A DNA stretch of 64,000 nucleotides from positions 6,515,001 to 6,579,000 of the forward strand of contig JAIUCV010000002.1 in the NCBI GenBank assembly GCA_026724425.1, given 5' to 3'. Shown here piece after piece: positions 37,754 to 49,639 of the stretch. The notes under the pieces were generated by a model. It was not told where the DNA came from. It ran no database searches and saw only the letters and a program-made list of their open reading frames with translations. This DNA is from Erythrophleum ivorense. Lineage: Eukaryota > Streptophyta > Magnoliopsida > Fabales > Fabaceae. Position numbers and translations under genes: made by a program. Positions within the stretch are counted from its first letter, which is position 1; every line of letters begins with the position of its first letter.

Positions 37754-40333
37754 CTAAAGCTTGATATAACCGTTGTTGATCATCCACTGCAGACTCCAAT
37801 GGTTGTTGACATTCTTGAGAGTCCAGTAAGCCCACCCAAATGTTGCTCGCCCATATAAGTCCAATTGGGCCTGGGCGAATCTTTGGTAGTCCTCTTTTGT
37901 AGCTCCCTTCACTTGCCATTCGGCAACCCATTCACCTGCCATTAGAATTGTTCAGCCAGGTCTAAAAAGAACATCAATCAGGGCCATAATTAAGGAGAAT
38001 ATAATTTAGGGGCATCTCATATGAAGATTACCGACAAAAGTAAGAGGTCCATTTGAGGTTGTAACATAATTCAACTGCGATGTGCGGTTGGTGTGGATGA
38101 AGTCAATGTTCTGTTGGACAGTCATGTTATCAAATGCATCGGAAAAGAGGTTGTAGTAATGGACATCAATCACAGATCCCATTAGGCCATTGGCAAGAGG
38201 GAAAAGTTCCCGAGGCTCAGAAGGTCCTATCCTATTCGAAAAAACCACATAAGCTGTGGAAGAGTGCTTGCGTACAGCTTCATAACCAGCCTTGTAGTAC
38301 TTGGTTAGCCTCTCCACTGTAACACCCGGGGCCCGAGGTTCGTTGATGAGCTCAACTGCATATAGGCTTGGACTTTTTGCATACCTGCCATGCATCGCAA
38401 CACGTGTTCTATTATCTTGGATGCTATATATCAACGTTAATCTATTACGCAAAGATGCATATAAAAGTACATAAACCTCGCAGTTAGGAAGTCTATGACA
38501 CCAACTGTTTGTTGAATGTTCTCATCTGTTTTTCCCCAGTCTAGAGAGCCGTCTCTTGAAGAGCTGTGTTCATAGCCATTTTGAGACCCTGGTGCTGCGT
38601 GAAGATCAATTATAATTTCCACTCCATATTTCCTAAAGGTAAATCATTCCCAATATTAATATAGCTACCAATTTGCTATATCATGTCTTTATTATTGTTA
38701 ATAAGCCATTCGAGAAATGCAGTGGTTACATACTGTGCCCATAAGAAGGCATTGTCCAGGGCTTGCAAGGAACCTCCAACGTAAGGAGGAGGTGGAGTTG
38801 GATCGCTTGCTATCCACCAACCAACAGGTATTCTAACAGCATTCAATTTATTTTTGACTATGAACTCAAAATCATTTTCCACAATGAAAGTTCTCCAGTG
38901 TTCCTGAAAATCCACACACCATCCATCAATCATGATGTATAGAATGTATAACTTGAGCTTAATAATGTTAGATATATAAATAGTTTTGACATGAACTTCA
39001 TATAAAAATTCAACAAATTATTTTTATTTTTATTTTTTATACAAATGATGGAATGGATTAACTATTTTAATTGGTTAAATAATTGTATTATCCGGTCTGA
39101 ATTGAATTAAGTTGATGTGGTCAGTCAAATCGAAGTTAGATGCCGTGACAAGCAGGCAATTTGCGTAACTCACTTCCTAGGACCATACTGGGGTCAAATT
39201 TATTGTGTTATCATTACCTTCATAACATGGGGAGCTTTGTGGGGGCCATAGCCATTTGTCACTTGGAATTCGCCTTGCAACCTCGCAGCGATTGTCATTA
39301 GAAACACGGATGGGTCATCATCTCCCCAACCGCTGACCTCTGAAACATCAGCTGTCACCAGCTCCTCTGTCTTCACCTGCAAGCTCATCATACCACGTAA
39401 AATCTCGGGTCTATAGAACAAGAGCTTAATTATCACTAATGAAGTAATGGCTATCGCTAATGAAGTAACTAGCACCCCCGAGTTGCATAACATGGTCAAT
39501 TTTTACAAATCTCCAATGTTGAATGTCATCAGAAAATTGTCAATCCATCAATTTCGTGAGTTATGGGACAGAAGCTTTTACCGAAAGAATATTAAGGAGA
39601 AAACGTTAAAAGCAGAGGATGGGTCACCTGCAAGAAGAATCCATTGGATGCTTTAATTCGAACGCGGTTTGAATCATCACTTTCCTTGACAATATGAAAC
39701 GTCTCAGAATCAGTGGAAGTGTTGACTACAGCAACCACCTTAATCCCATCTAACCCCACGAATTGTTTGTTGAATACCCTGAATCGGAAAGTGGTCTCGT
39801 CTATCCTCCACAGCTACACAATATATATACAACATAATCAACTTGAGCATCCAACATCATATATGCAACAAAATAATTAAAAATTCACTATATATATATA
39901 TATATATATATAGCTCACTCACTGTAAAAGTTTCCCAACCGGAAGCAGCTGTGCGGTTTGCTACTATGATTGTTCCTCCCCCAGACTCCGCACTAAGATA
40001 TTTCCTAGTTGTCGCAGACTTGAACTGAAGACCAGTTCCGTCCTATCAAAAAGTGAGGACAAGAGTTTTCAGTGGGAATGGCTGCAACATACGATAATTG
40101 TAAATCCAATCATTTACTAATAATTACTTCGTACTAACCAAGAAGTCCTTATTGGGTATGGCATCGAAGAGAGCAGGCTTGATCCAACCCTCAGTCACCA
40201 GCCAACCACCCAGATTAACTGCTCTGACTTGAAAGTTGGGACGTATTGATCTGCCACGAGAAAAAGGAAGCATAGCAGTACCAAAGACGAGTAGGTTGAG
40301 GAGCCATATTTTAAGGTCGATACAGCTCGCCAT
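37754..40333 (-). CDS. GH5 family beta-glucosidase / glucan 1,3-beta-glucosidase-like, with inserted fascin-like domain
   Basis: Eight exons (40333-40139, 40042-39923, 39813-39628, 39376-39218, 38903-38734, 38632-38477, 38384-38032, 37935-37754) give 506 residues; every GT-AG join keeps frame. Residues 1-27 look like a signal peptide, so the enzyme is probably secreted to the wall. The GH5 barrel starts with VNLGGWLVTEGW (39-50), is interrupted by a fascin-like beta-trefoil region (about 66-205: FKSATTRKYLSAE, ETFHIVKE, VRIKASNGFFLQ), then resumes with EHWRTFI. Expected GH5 residues are present: R244 (VRIPVGWW), H288 (DLHAAPGSQNG), N343-E344 (LINEP, acid/base), H404 (DVHYYN) and E448 (GEWVAEW, nucleophile). 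This matches plant GH5BG-type glucosidases acting on short beta-glucans and glucosides. Substrate cannot be read from sequence. An in-frame Met upstream (40456) was rejected because it puts a hydrophilic leader before the signal peptide. Confidence 0.95.
39889..39912. repeat. (TA)n microsatellite in GH5 intron 2
   Basis: About 24 bases of TA dinucleotides just downstream of the exon 2 donor, between exons 2 and 3 on the minus strand. Confidence 0.9.
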
Positions 40334-40740
40334 TGGATGCCTCTGCCCTTTGATCCTTGATATGATATTCACAATTATATAGGGAATGAAGTCAATATCT
40401 AGAAACTCTGACCAGTCTCGTGATGCGACTTTTTTGTATTTGGGAGAAAAGATCACAAAGGCATCTCACAATTTCTTATTATAGCTAGGCCAATGCGTCG
40501 ATGCCACCACCGTCTTCTCCCGTCGGTCGATTTAACAATATGCAGTTGACAGAATTATGATTTTCTTGAAAACTCAGCCATATATTAGTTGTGGTTTAAT
40601 CTTCAACGCAGATAACAAAAAACCTAAGACTAACTTTGTGGTCAGATTAATTATACCATACCCTAAGTCCAAAGGACACATCACAAAATTAGGACGATTT
40701 TATTATAGCTCATGTTGCTCATGTTTTCGTTAGGCAACTA
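40334..40740 (-). promoter_or_regulatory. Upstream region of the GH5 gene (copy A of a duplicated segment)
   Basis: This stretch directly precedes the GH5 start codon. Much of it recurs in diverged form at 41370-42175: TATGATATTCACAA, GATGCCACCACCGTCTT, TTTGACAGAATTGTG-like, GTGGTTTAATCTTCAACGCA and AAGTCCAAAGGACAC. It probably contains the leader and promoter. No clear TATA box was fixed. Confidence 0.55.
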
Positions 40741-41124
40741 TCTAATTTAAAAGAAAAAAACAAGTTTTGCCTCTTACGAGTTTTTTTATCTTTTTTCTTG
40801 TCAATAGATTTTATTTCCTCTTAGTTGATCTCTTGATTTCTTCCTTACATGTTTTTCTTTTTTATAAAACAAAAAGCGCTTACAACAAGGAAACAGTAGT
40901 GGCCTAGTGGGATTGTGGGGGAAAACCTATCTCATGAAGCCCACTCAAGATCGACTTTACTTGCTAGTTATGCTTATGCTTCTGGATATCCTTTAGAGAT
41001 TGATCTTTTTTAAGGTTAGGTGGAACCACGTGGTTATGTGTTTCGGAGATCACATCAGAAACAAGAGTGGGAATCGAATCTTATGTTTAGCATCCATTTC
41101 TGTTCTGTTATTTTAAAATCTTAA

Positions 41125-41330
41125 TCCATGCATTTTCATGAGCTATGCCATGAGTATGATGTTTTTAGAGCTGATCTTAACTTCTTATGGGATGATAACT
41201 CCCATTAGTGGGCGGCTAAAGAAGGCACACGCCCGCAGAGAAAGAATTTTGTTCGGATTGACTTGCAAATTGCAAATCATAATGGATGGGCTACCAGAGG
41301 AGATGATAGACAATAGACATTAATTAATAT
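41125..41330 (+). repeat. Dispersed repeat, copy 1 (partner at 45530-45735)
   Basis: It shares TATGGGATGATAACTCC, ATTAGTGGG, CGGCT, AGAAAGAA and TTGCAAATCATAAT with the partner in the same order and orientation. The short open frame here is not conserved in the partner, so it is not called as coding. Confidence 0.7.
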
Positions 41331-41369
41331 GTACTAGGGTTTGCATAACCTACCCTATGTTTTTATCTT

Positions 41370-42175
41370 TGTCCGGTCCATAATATGATATTCACAACTA
41401 CACGGAAGGGATAATGATGAGTCAAGTTCTAGAAATTCTCACCAATTTTTACGAGTTGCTTTTATTCAATGGATACTGATAAATCTAATTTTGAAGTTGG
41501 CTTAATTCTCCATAGACTCCCGTTCAACCCAAAGAATCGAGGGTTCATAAGTTGAATCTAATCACTCTATAACATCACGTAATCTCTCAGTAATAGCCAC
41601 TATCTTTACATAATGGCCCTTTCTTTGAACACGAGCATAACGGTTTGCAACAATTTAGTCATTTTTGTTCAATTGCTTTGGTAACCACCATTTTAGCTAT
41701 AAATAAGAAATCAACCCACATTTTAGATATGCAGGGTCTTTTACCCTCTTGTTACTCTATTGCAGTTATCCCAAAACTCTCTAACTTAATAATTGCATTT
41801 TTGTCGTGTTAATAAGTCATGAAACAACTGGCCATCCCCAATTTTGATCAACAAATACCAATTGAGTTGCAGTATTGATATGGCATAGACCACAAAGGCA
41901 TCTTAAAATTTCTTAGTCTTGGCCCAGTCAATGCTTTGATGCCACCACCGTCTTAACCCTTTTAGTCTCAGCAGTATTCATTTGACAGAATTGTGATTTT
42001 CTTGAAACCTTAGCTATATTATTAATTGTGGTTTAATCTTCAACGCAAATAATAAGAAAACTCAAGCCTAACATTGCGGGGAATTGATTATACATTTATA
42101 CGTACCCCAAGTCCAAAGGACACTTGACAAAATTAGGAAGATCATATCATAGCTCAGGACAAAACTAAACCACAC
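41370..42175 (-). repeat. Diverged copy of the GH5 upstream region (copy B)
   Basis: Block 41381-41465 matches 40361-40440, and block 41885-42160 matches about 40450-40720, in the same order and orientation. Copy B has about 420 extra bases between the two blocks. The match fades at the place where the start codon lies in copy A, and no GH5 exon follows. It looks like the flank of a lost tandem paralogue. Confidence 0.75.
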
Positions 42176-43799
42176 TTTTTTTTTTTTAACATTATTCAAT
42201 ATGTAATATGTAATGTTTGGTGCACATGAAAACGCAAGAAATAGGGAGAGGGAATCAGTTTATATAAACCCTGCGTGGGGAACACACGATTGCCCTTTTT
42301 GAATGGAATAAGTTCCACATGCGGCAACCATTGTGCTTTCCATCCAATTGAAAGTGGAATCAATGCGGTTGAAGATAGAAGGAGAGTTAAAAGACCCTAT
42401 TGTCCCAAAAATTTTAAAAGATATAGTAAAATTTTATTTTTGTTTAAAAAAATTATAATTAAGAATGTCAAGTTAAAAATAATTATACTAAAAAATTTGA
42501 AATTTTAAAATTAATTTAAAGAATTAAAAAAAATTAACTTAGAGTTTTAAGCTATAATTTTTGTATATAGATTAAATTTTTAATTTTTAAATTCTTTAAT
42601 ATAATTTTAAAATTTAAGATTATTTAGTATATATATTTCAACTTAAGGTTTTCAACTATAATTTTTTATGTAAATTAATAAAAAATAATTTTTTGATACT
42701 ATAAATATTTTGATTTTTAGTCGTTTATTTATCTTTTATTTTTTTTCTCGTAATATTTCTATTATCTCAAACATTAAAATAAAAATATAATTTTATTTTT
42801 TTCATTTCATATGAAATGTGAATTTACATCACAAGATTTTATTTTATTAACTTTTTTGTTGGATAAAAAATACTTTTACTTTACTAAATATAGGATTAAA
42901 TCATTACTAAAACAAAAAAAAATAGAGTAGCAGTGGTCAAATTTGCTACTGAAAACAATAAAAGCTGCCGTTACAAGTTATACCGGCAATTTTCTTGACT
43001 GCTACTATTAATCTAGAGCTGCTGTCATATCCCGTTGGGATAACTTGTGCCAACAAATATGCTAGTAAATCTTATTTTTGTGGCATTCGGAAGTGTTGCC
43101 ATAGAGTTAAAAAAAAAAAACACTGCTAGTAAACTTCATTTTTGTAACAATATCACACAATATAAATAATTGTTAGTATAAATAAAATAGGGAAAGCTAT
43201 TTCAAATACTAAAAAAAGATATATAATTTTAATTTATTGAGAGCACAATTATATAGAATATGTAAATATTAAATAATTTATGAAAAAATTCATCTACCAT
43301 TGCAGAATGGATTAATATACTAATGTTATTAAAAAAAAATACTTTTTTTCATATATATATATGCAAACTACTTATAACAAATTCACTCTTCATCACATTG
43401 CTAAACAACAATTAATTTATCTAAAATTTTATATTGCATTTTACAATCTTCTTAGTTAGAACTTGCTTTGCCTTAAAGGGAATATTACAAAAAATTACTG
43501 TTCACAGGCTGTTTTTGCACTACTTACAAGTTAAAGGCTTGTTTTAGGCTTCATGTTATCTTTTTTTTTTTTTCAATTTTTTTTATTTTTTTTTTTCATG
43601 AATTTTTCTTTTTTTCTTAAATCTCGTGCTTTTGCACAAGATCACCCATCAAGTTATATAGGACCCATTTGAAAATGCAGTGACGAATCACGTTCACGTA
43701 GAAGCATAAATATTTCGCTTCGTGTCAAATGTAATTTTGAGCGTTTTTACCTTGTTGCAGCATCTCTAACCCAACTCTAACTTCAAGAAATTTGAATGA
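42176..43799. other. AT-rich intergenic DNA with a CACTA-like patch
   Basis: No gene is visible. Around 42895-43135 repeated TGCTACT/TGCTAGTAAA words and an ATTACTAAAACAAAAAAAA start resemble the subterminal part of a CACTA (En/Spm) transposon, but no matching far end was found. Confidence 0.4.
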
Positions 43800-45060
43800 T
43801 ACAGGTCAAGTAAAAGAACAATGGAGCATGTTAGAATGTGAGAATTCAATACAGCGAGTTAATGAGCATATCTCCGCTGGAACAGGCCTAAGTATTCTAG
43901 GTTCTTGAAGAAGATGCTTAACGGCCTCTGTATTCCTGTGAATCAACACTGATGACTCACTAGTGAAATCATTTTTTTTTTATTTCAATTCAAATATACG
44001 CTAAACTGTGTAATTCTTTGTCATAAAAGGAAGAAGTTGAAATATTACTCTAATCACTGTAGCTTCCTATGAAATATCAACATTCTCGTAGTATTTGTAC
44101 AGTATCTTCTAACTCTTTGGTCTTCCCCGTTTATCTGATAAGAGCAGCTGGACTCTGCCAAATCACATTATCAACGATAAAAAATACATTAATCAAAGTA
44201 CCTTCTAGCTAGCTGTAAGCATGCATTGTCAGGTATACCAGGATAATTAATGGCCATTGCTATGTTACCAGTGATACTTGAAAAACCTGTCAACTTGTCA
44301 TACTGAGTTAGAGATAAGCCTTTCATCTAAATACATGAACCTGTAACAGTCCATTATCATTGCAATAAGCCCTGTGATAGAAAGCATCCTTTCTCATTTT
44401 CTCTCTGAGCTGCAGCCTCTTCAGCATGGAGATCTTTGTTATCCTGAAGACTAATGTCACAATTAACAAACACCGGACCTATATTGAAAGACTTAAAGTA
44501 AAATGAAGTGCTATCATCACGCTACATTGTTTGGTAAGGGCTTCAATTAAACTATCAAACTTGAGAGTCACAAAAGACATGAATACATGACTACATCCAA
44601 AACTAAAGAAGCCTTTAATTCCACAGAAGTTGAGTAAAATACGAAGCAGCTTAAACGACAAGATGCTTCACCAGTCAATATTTTAAGTGCAGAATCTACA
44701 TATGTCCAACCTCTCTAATTTTTGTGTTGGTCAAGGAAAAACTCACTGCAAGTACAAGAAAATAAAATAAGTTAATTAAAAAAAATCAGTATTGCATGAG
44801 GCATTATCTGAGCTGATCAGCTCAAAATTCTTGACAATACAAGAAGATCTCGTATTATCAGAGTCCATTAACAAATTGAGTAACCTGCAAACTTCTAGAA
44901 CTTAGTCATCTATTTTGGCGAGGGATCAGACTGAACATAAGAATATGATTTATCTCTTTCCTGTTACCTCTGATGCAGTCATGCTGGCATAGGTTCGGCT
45001 GGCTTATTGTGATTGCTTGTTTGATATGGTGGTCTGGCAGCGATTCTGGAGATGCATAAG
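43800..45060 (-). other. Possible unrecognised spliced locus (exons not secure)
   Basis: Several short, open, reasonably codon-like stretches lie on the minus strand, each bordered by plausible splice sites. They are: 45048-44969 (acceptor TCTCCAG, donor GAG/GTAACAG, containing a possible start ATGACTGCATCAGAG); about 44888-44780 (MDSDNTRSSCIVKNFELISS); about 44325-44200 (MKGLSLTQYDKLTGFSS, then AMAINYPGIPDNACLQLARR); and about 43942-43812 (NTEAVKHLLQEPRILRPVPA, then EICSLTRCIEFSHSN and a stop). I do not recognise a family and could not join them in one frame with confidence. It could be a small real gene, a decayed one, or a non-coding transcript. Confidence 0.3.
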
Positions 45061-45529
45061 AAAAATATATTAAACAATAGGGCCACAACAACGTAATTAA
45101 AAGGTTATAGTTTCAACTGTAATAGCAACATGCCAGCATGTAGGGAGGAAAACCAATCTGCAACAATGTACTGCCTTATTCTTAGTTCATTTCTTATAAA
45201 CTGATATACCCTATCAATTTCCCATGACATATAACCTGACCATTCCAAAATTCACATTAAAAAAAAAAGACAGTATTTGCAGATTTACCATTTACAGATT
45301 TACCACATTGACTCACCGGTTGGAATTCATCACTCTGATTAAAGGTTGGAGGAGAAATTTTTGGTTAAACCAAAAACATAAATAAATTGGAGATCATATC
45401 AGAAATATTTGGCACCATTCCTGTAATGTTATTCTAAAAATCCTAATAAATGAACATTTTACTTTTGGGGTTCATGTAATAAGTGATGGAAGCCAGCCAC
45501 CTGGGAAGGAGGTCGTGTTTGCCATGGTG

Positions 45530-45735
45530 TGTGTGGGCACATCTATTGATTATGAGCCATGTCCTATGATTAGGATATTTATAAAGTTGACCATGACTTG
45601 TATGGGATGATAACTCCATTAGTGGGGCGGCTGAGGTACCACCACAAAGAAAGAACATTGTGGGGATGGCATTGCAAGTTGCAAATCATAATAAACGGGC
45701 TCCCACAGGACATGAGAGGCGACAAGACATCAATA
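45530..45735 (+). repeat. Dispersed repeat, copy 2 (partner at 41125-41330)
   Basis: Same order of shared words as the partner, with insertions and many substitutions. It ends near ATCAATATGTTC against ATTAATATGT in copy 1. Confidence 0.7.
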
Positions 45736-46143
45736 TGTTCTGCTCTGAAAAAAAAAATGAAGATACAATGAAACAGTTCATTAACAAAATATTAAAAAAA
45801 AAAGTGGTCGATCATGAACTAAAATTTGCTAGTGTCGGGCCAACTCAATATGGTTTACTGAAGCTATCTTAGCCCAACTTACCAATGCTTGGGCTAATGC
45901 ACATAATTTTTCAAATTTTAAATTATGGACAAATTTTAAATCTTAACGATCATCCTTTTCAACATTTACTTTTGTGTTCAGAATCTTTTTTATTAATAAT
46001 TTTTTTTTAAAATCATTAACAAAAAAGGCATCACATCAAACTTGTAAGAGTCATATGTCAACTTACGTGGCAACTTACATGGCCTGAAGGGCATGTTAGT
46101 CTCTTAACTCGAGGCCCAAAACCCATAGGTTCAGAAAAATGTT

Positions 46144-46463
46144 GGGCCTGTTTGATTTGGTTCTGCAGAACAATTTTTTTGTTTTTAAGAACAAAAAAAT
46201 AAAAAAATCTGTTTGATAAGGTGTTTTTAATGAAATATTTTGTAAAATAAAAAAATAAAATTTTATTTTCAAAAACAAAAAACTCAGAACACTTTTCAAG
46301 TGTTTTGTAATTTTTGTTCTACAGAATCAGGTAAAAAACAGAAAATAATTACTTTTCAAAATAATGATTCAAACATATTTTTAAATTTTTTTATTCTTAA
46401 AAACTTGTTCTTGAAAACATATGTTTTGAAAACATTAAAACAAAAACAATTTCAAACAGGCCC
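46144..46463. mobile_element. MITE-like element with 12-bp terminal inverted repeats
   Basis: The left end is GGGCCTGTTTGA and the right end is its exact complement TCAAACAGGCCC, 320 bases apart. The interior is AT-rich without coding capacity. GTT flanks both ends (46141-46143 and 46464-46466), but three bases are too few to prove a target duplication. The GGGCCTGTTTGA end is a common form among plant hAT/Mutator-type MITEs. Confidence 0.75.
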
Positions 46464-49400
46464 GTTGTCATCTCCATGTGCTGTCTTCTCCATTGAACTG
46501 GGGCACGAACCGTCGGGAGCGTTGAAAACATTTTCTGCTTCCTTACCGTAGTCCCTAGGCCTGAGATCGGTTCAGTCTCTTTTCACTCTAAGCATCAAGT
46601 TGAAGATCTGTTTTTTTTCAAAAAACAAATTTGGTCAAAGTTTAATTTGATAAATATCGTTTAAAGGTAATCATCATTATCATGTATCACTGCTGATTCA
46701 TAATGGTTTCCTTCTGGATCGAGGTTGGAAATGGCGATCAATGAAGCTTCAGAGGTGGTGACCTCATCTTGTTTTCTGCTTCTTTTATCTTTGTAATAGA
46801 AATATGAATTTTTTTTGCCCAAGTTTTCATATTTTTAAGTGTCAGCGATTTAGTATAAGATGTGATGCATAACAAAAGATCGTTTTTGGATATGGGAGAC
46901 TGCTGTGTTTCCTGCTGTGAATCTTCTCTGTATACATAATGGGTTTATATTTTCAGTAGAAGTCAGTCAACTATATAGCCAACTGGGGAATTTATCAACC
47001 TTTAAGAGTTCTTCAACCTGCTTAGGGTTTTGGAAGATACTATCCTGTTTTTCCGAAAGATTGATTTCGATACTTCAATAAATTACCTCAGCAGGGAGTT
47101 CAGAGGTAGTATCAGCACAAGATGTACACCTTAGTTTTGTTTGTCTCTCAATCCTTTTTTGTACTTTCCTCGCTGTTTTCTTGATGGTTTTGGGGTGTGT
47201 ATATATATATATATATATATAAAATCATATTTGTGATTCTGAAGTGAAGCATATGATAAGGGGATCTTTGTATTTCAGCTTACAAGGAAAATATACGCTT
47301 TCTCTGCTTATGCAAGGTGACAGTAGTGGCCTAGAACAAAGAGAGCATGGTGGAGAAGACAGGCTGTGCGTTTTACTCATTTTTTGATGCTAAGCGTTCT
47401 GGGCCTTGAGGTAAAAGGCTGGGATACCCCTAACCGAGGTAAGTTGGCACATAAGCACGCATGGCTTTCTAAGTCTGATGTAGGATTTTTTTAGTTATTG
47501 ATTTGACATAATAATTAACGGAACGGAATATTTTAGCCAAAAGTTCAGTTCAAGGGTTTAGTGCTAATATTTAAAGGTTGAAGAATTATGTGTATTTTAG
47601 CTTTAGAAAAAAAAGCTATGCTCATCCTAGCGCTCAAATTAAAATTCCTTCATATTACCACCAAGATCAACCGTTCCAAATTTGACAAACAAAAAAAGAA
47701 TTAAATGTAGATGTAATTTTTATATATTTATTATTAAAATTTTTATTTAAAATATGATAAATATAATTTTTAATAAAAATAAAATAAGCATATAGTTTAA
47801 TTAAATAATTAATTATTTGTAAAAATTATACATTTATTATATTTTAATTACAAAATTATATACTTGTTATATAAATTTTTTTCTGCAATTCAAATCTTCT
47901 TCTTCTTCTTCTTCTTTTCAAAATTTTAAATGACCTTTTTCGGCCACTTAAACTAATCTTTTCGAAAGGGCAGTCTTTTTTACTGGCATCGAGGGCCTTT
48001 TATTTGTTATATTTTTTGGTTAAAATAATAACCTAATCTCTTGATTTTATTTATTCTTTTAAATTTCAAATATGCCTAAAAATTCTTTTAAGTGAAATCT
48101 GTTAACTTCTTATTATCTATTAAGTATTGTGATGAGATGAAAGCCACATAATCATAGATTCATTACCTGTATTATTAAAGCTTGCAGTAGGACAGTATTA
48201 AAAAAAAAAAAAGGAAATTCGTCTTCCTCAAAACAAATGCAACTAAGAATGAGAAGCATCAGAGGCACGCTCTTTTCTGTTCTCATCTGCGTTACTCCAT
48301 TTTTGTTTTTCCTCAGTGAGACTTTTTCACTATCTCCCTATTCCACCCTTAATGACTGAATTATTCGACAATAAAACAAGTCAGGGCAGTGAAAGAGTAA
48401 GCAGATGTCATTACTACCATTTACATATTCTAGTTAGCCCATGTTACTTACTTATCTCCAATAACTGTAGTTGATGTAACTAGTAGTTTAATAAGCTGAG
48501 GCAATGTGTTATGGCATTTAATACAATCTATCAAGGGCCAGTCCAATTATAGATGTCAACTTCCTTTTTCTTCAGAGCAAATTTGGGGCAATTCTAATGG
48601 CACTGTTTGTGTTATAAGCAAATGACCCACTCGGGAATATGATAAACAAGTCCAAAAATTGAAGCTGTGACTGCAACACATACTTTTGGTATTATCCCCA
48701 TTTTCACATTCATCTGAGAGGCATATTGACGAACAACATGCGCAATAAACATTATTTAATCCTTACACAAGAAATACGGAAGAACAAGTACAACCACTTA
48801 CAATTGCTGTCACCTTCCAACCCATCAACAACCTGTCTGAGATTCTTCATTCTTCTTCTTATTCTTTCACTTCGATAGTATCAGAAGAGTTCAAGAGTGG
48901 GATGAATTGGATTTTTAAGAGATTATCCCCATTTTAAACATTTTCTAATAAAACTTTTGGTTCTTGTAATGCTGTCTAAAAATCATCTTTCTAAGTGCAC
49001 TGTGATAATTGAAATCGTGATTTTCCAAAAATCTAATGAAAAATACTTGCTCTTCATTTTTCAAAATCTTGAATGATAAAAAACACAGCATGAAAATAAT
49101 CGTCCTTTAAAAAGAAAATTAACTCACTAAAACCTCCTGTGAAAATAACTTGGTCTAAAAAACTTCTTGTTCTCAAAAAAATCCGATCAAAAACTTTTTG
49201 GCCAAATTATTGTAAAAGTAATTTTTCCTTAGATATTTCAAAAATTTTCTTGGCTACAACACCTTTTGGACTAATTTTTCCTTAAAAATGCTTTTGGCCA
49301 AGGATAGGATTTGTATCAAGAAAACATGTTTCCAATTTTATTTTCTAAAATATTATTTTTTTCAATCCGCAAAACATATTGTTTGACATAATTAAAACAC

Positions 49401-49556
49401 ATCTAAAAAATCATCAAGGAAATTTTTCATCAACACTCTCAAATGCTCAACATCCTAAAACAAATATGTTATTTCTAAGAGAAGTCAAATTAAAAGAAAA
49501 AGAAAACATACAGCATTCAAATCAAACATGAATTTGATTATTACTACTAAATTACA
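46464..49556. other. Intergenic region; possible non-coding transcripts
   Basis: No recognised gene. It contains a TA run near 47200-47221 and a TTC run at about 47897-47917. Three small open frames (46731, 47347 and 48249, plus strand) start in fair contexts and are treated under findings. The DNA from about 48560 to 49550 has no visible gene or repeat structure. Confidence 0.45.
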
Positions 49557-49585
49557 GTGACAAAGAGACAAGCGTGTGGGTGTCG

Positions 49586-49586
49586 G

Positions 49587-49635
<49 letters not shown>
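49586..49635. repeat. Compound (TA)n(TG)n microsatellite
   Basis: About 14 bases of TA followed by about 36 bases of TG dinucleotides. Confidence 0.93.
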
Positions 49636-49638
<3 letters not shown>

Positions 49639-49639
49639 C

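Noticed and set aside
40334..40456. Earlier in-frame Met extending the GH5 protein by 41 residues
   Set aside because: The extension is hydrophilic and would bury the signal peptide inside the protein; the Met at 40333 gives a typical secretory start.
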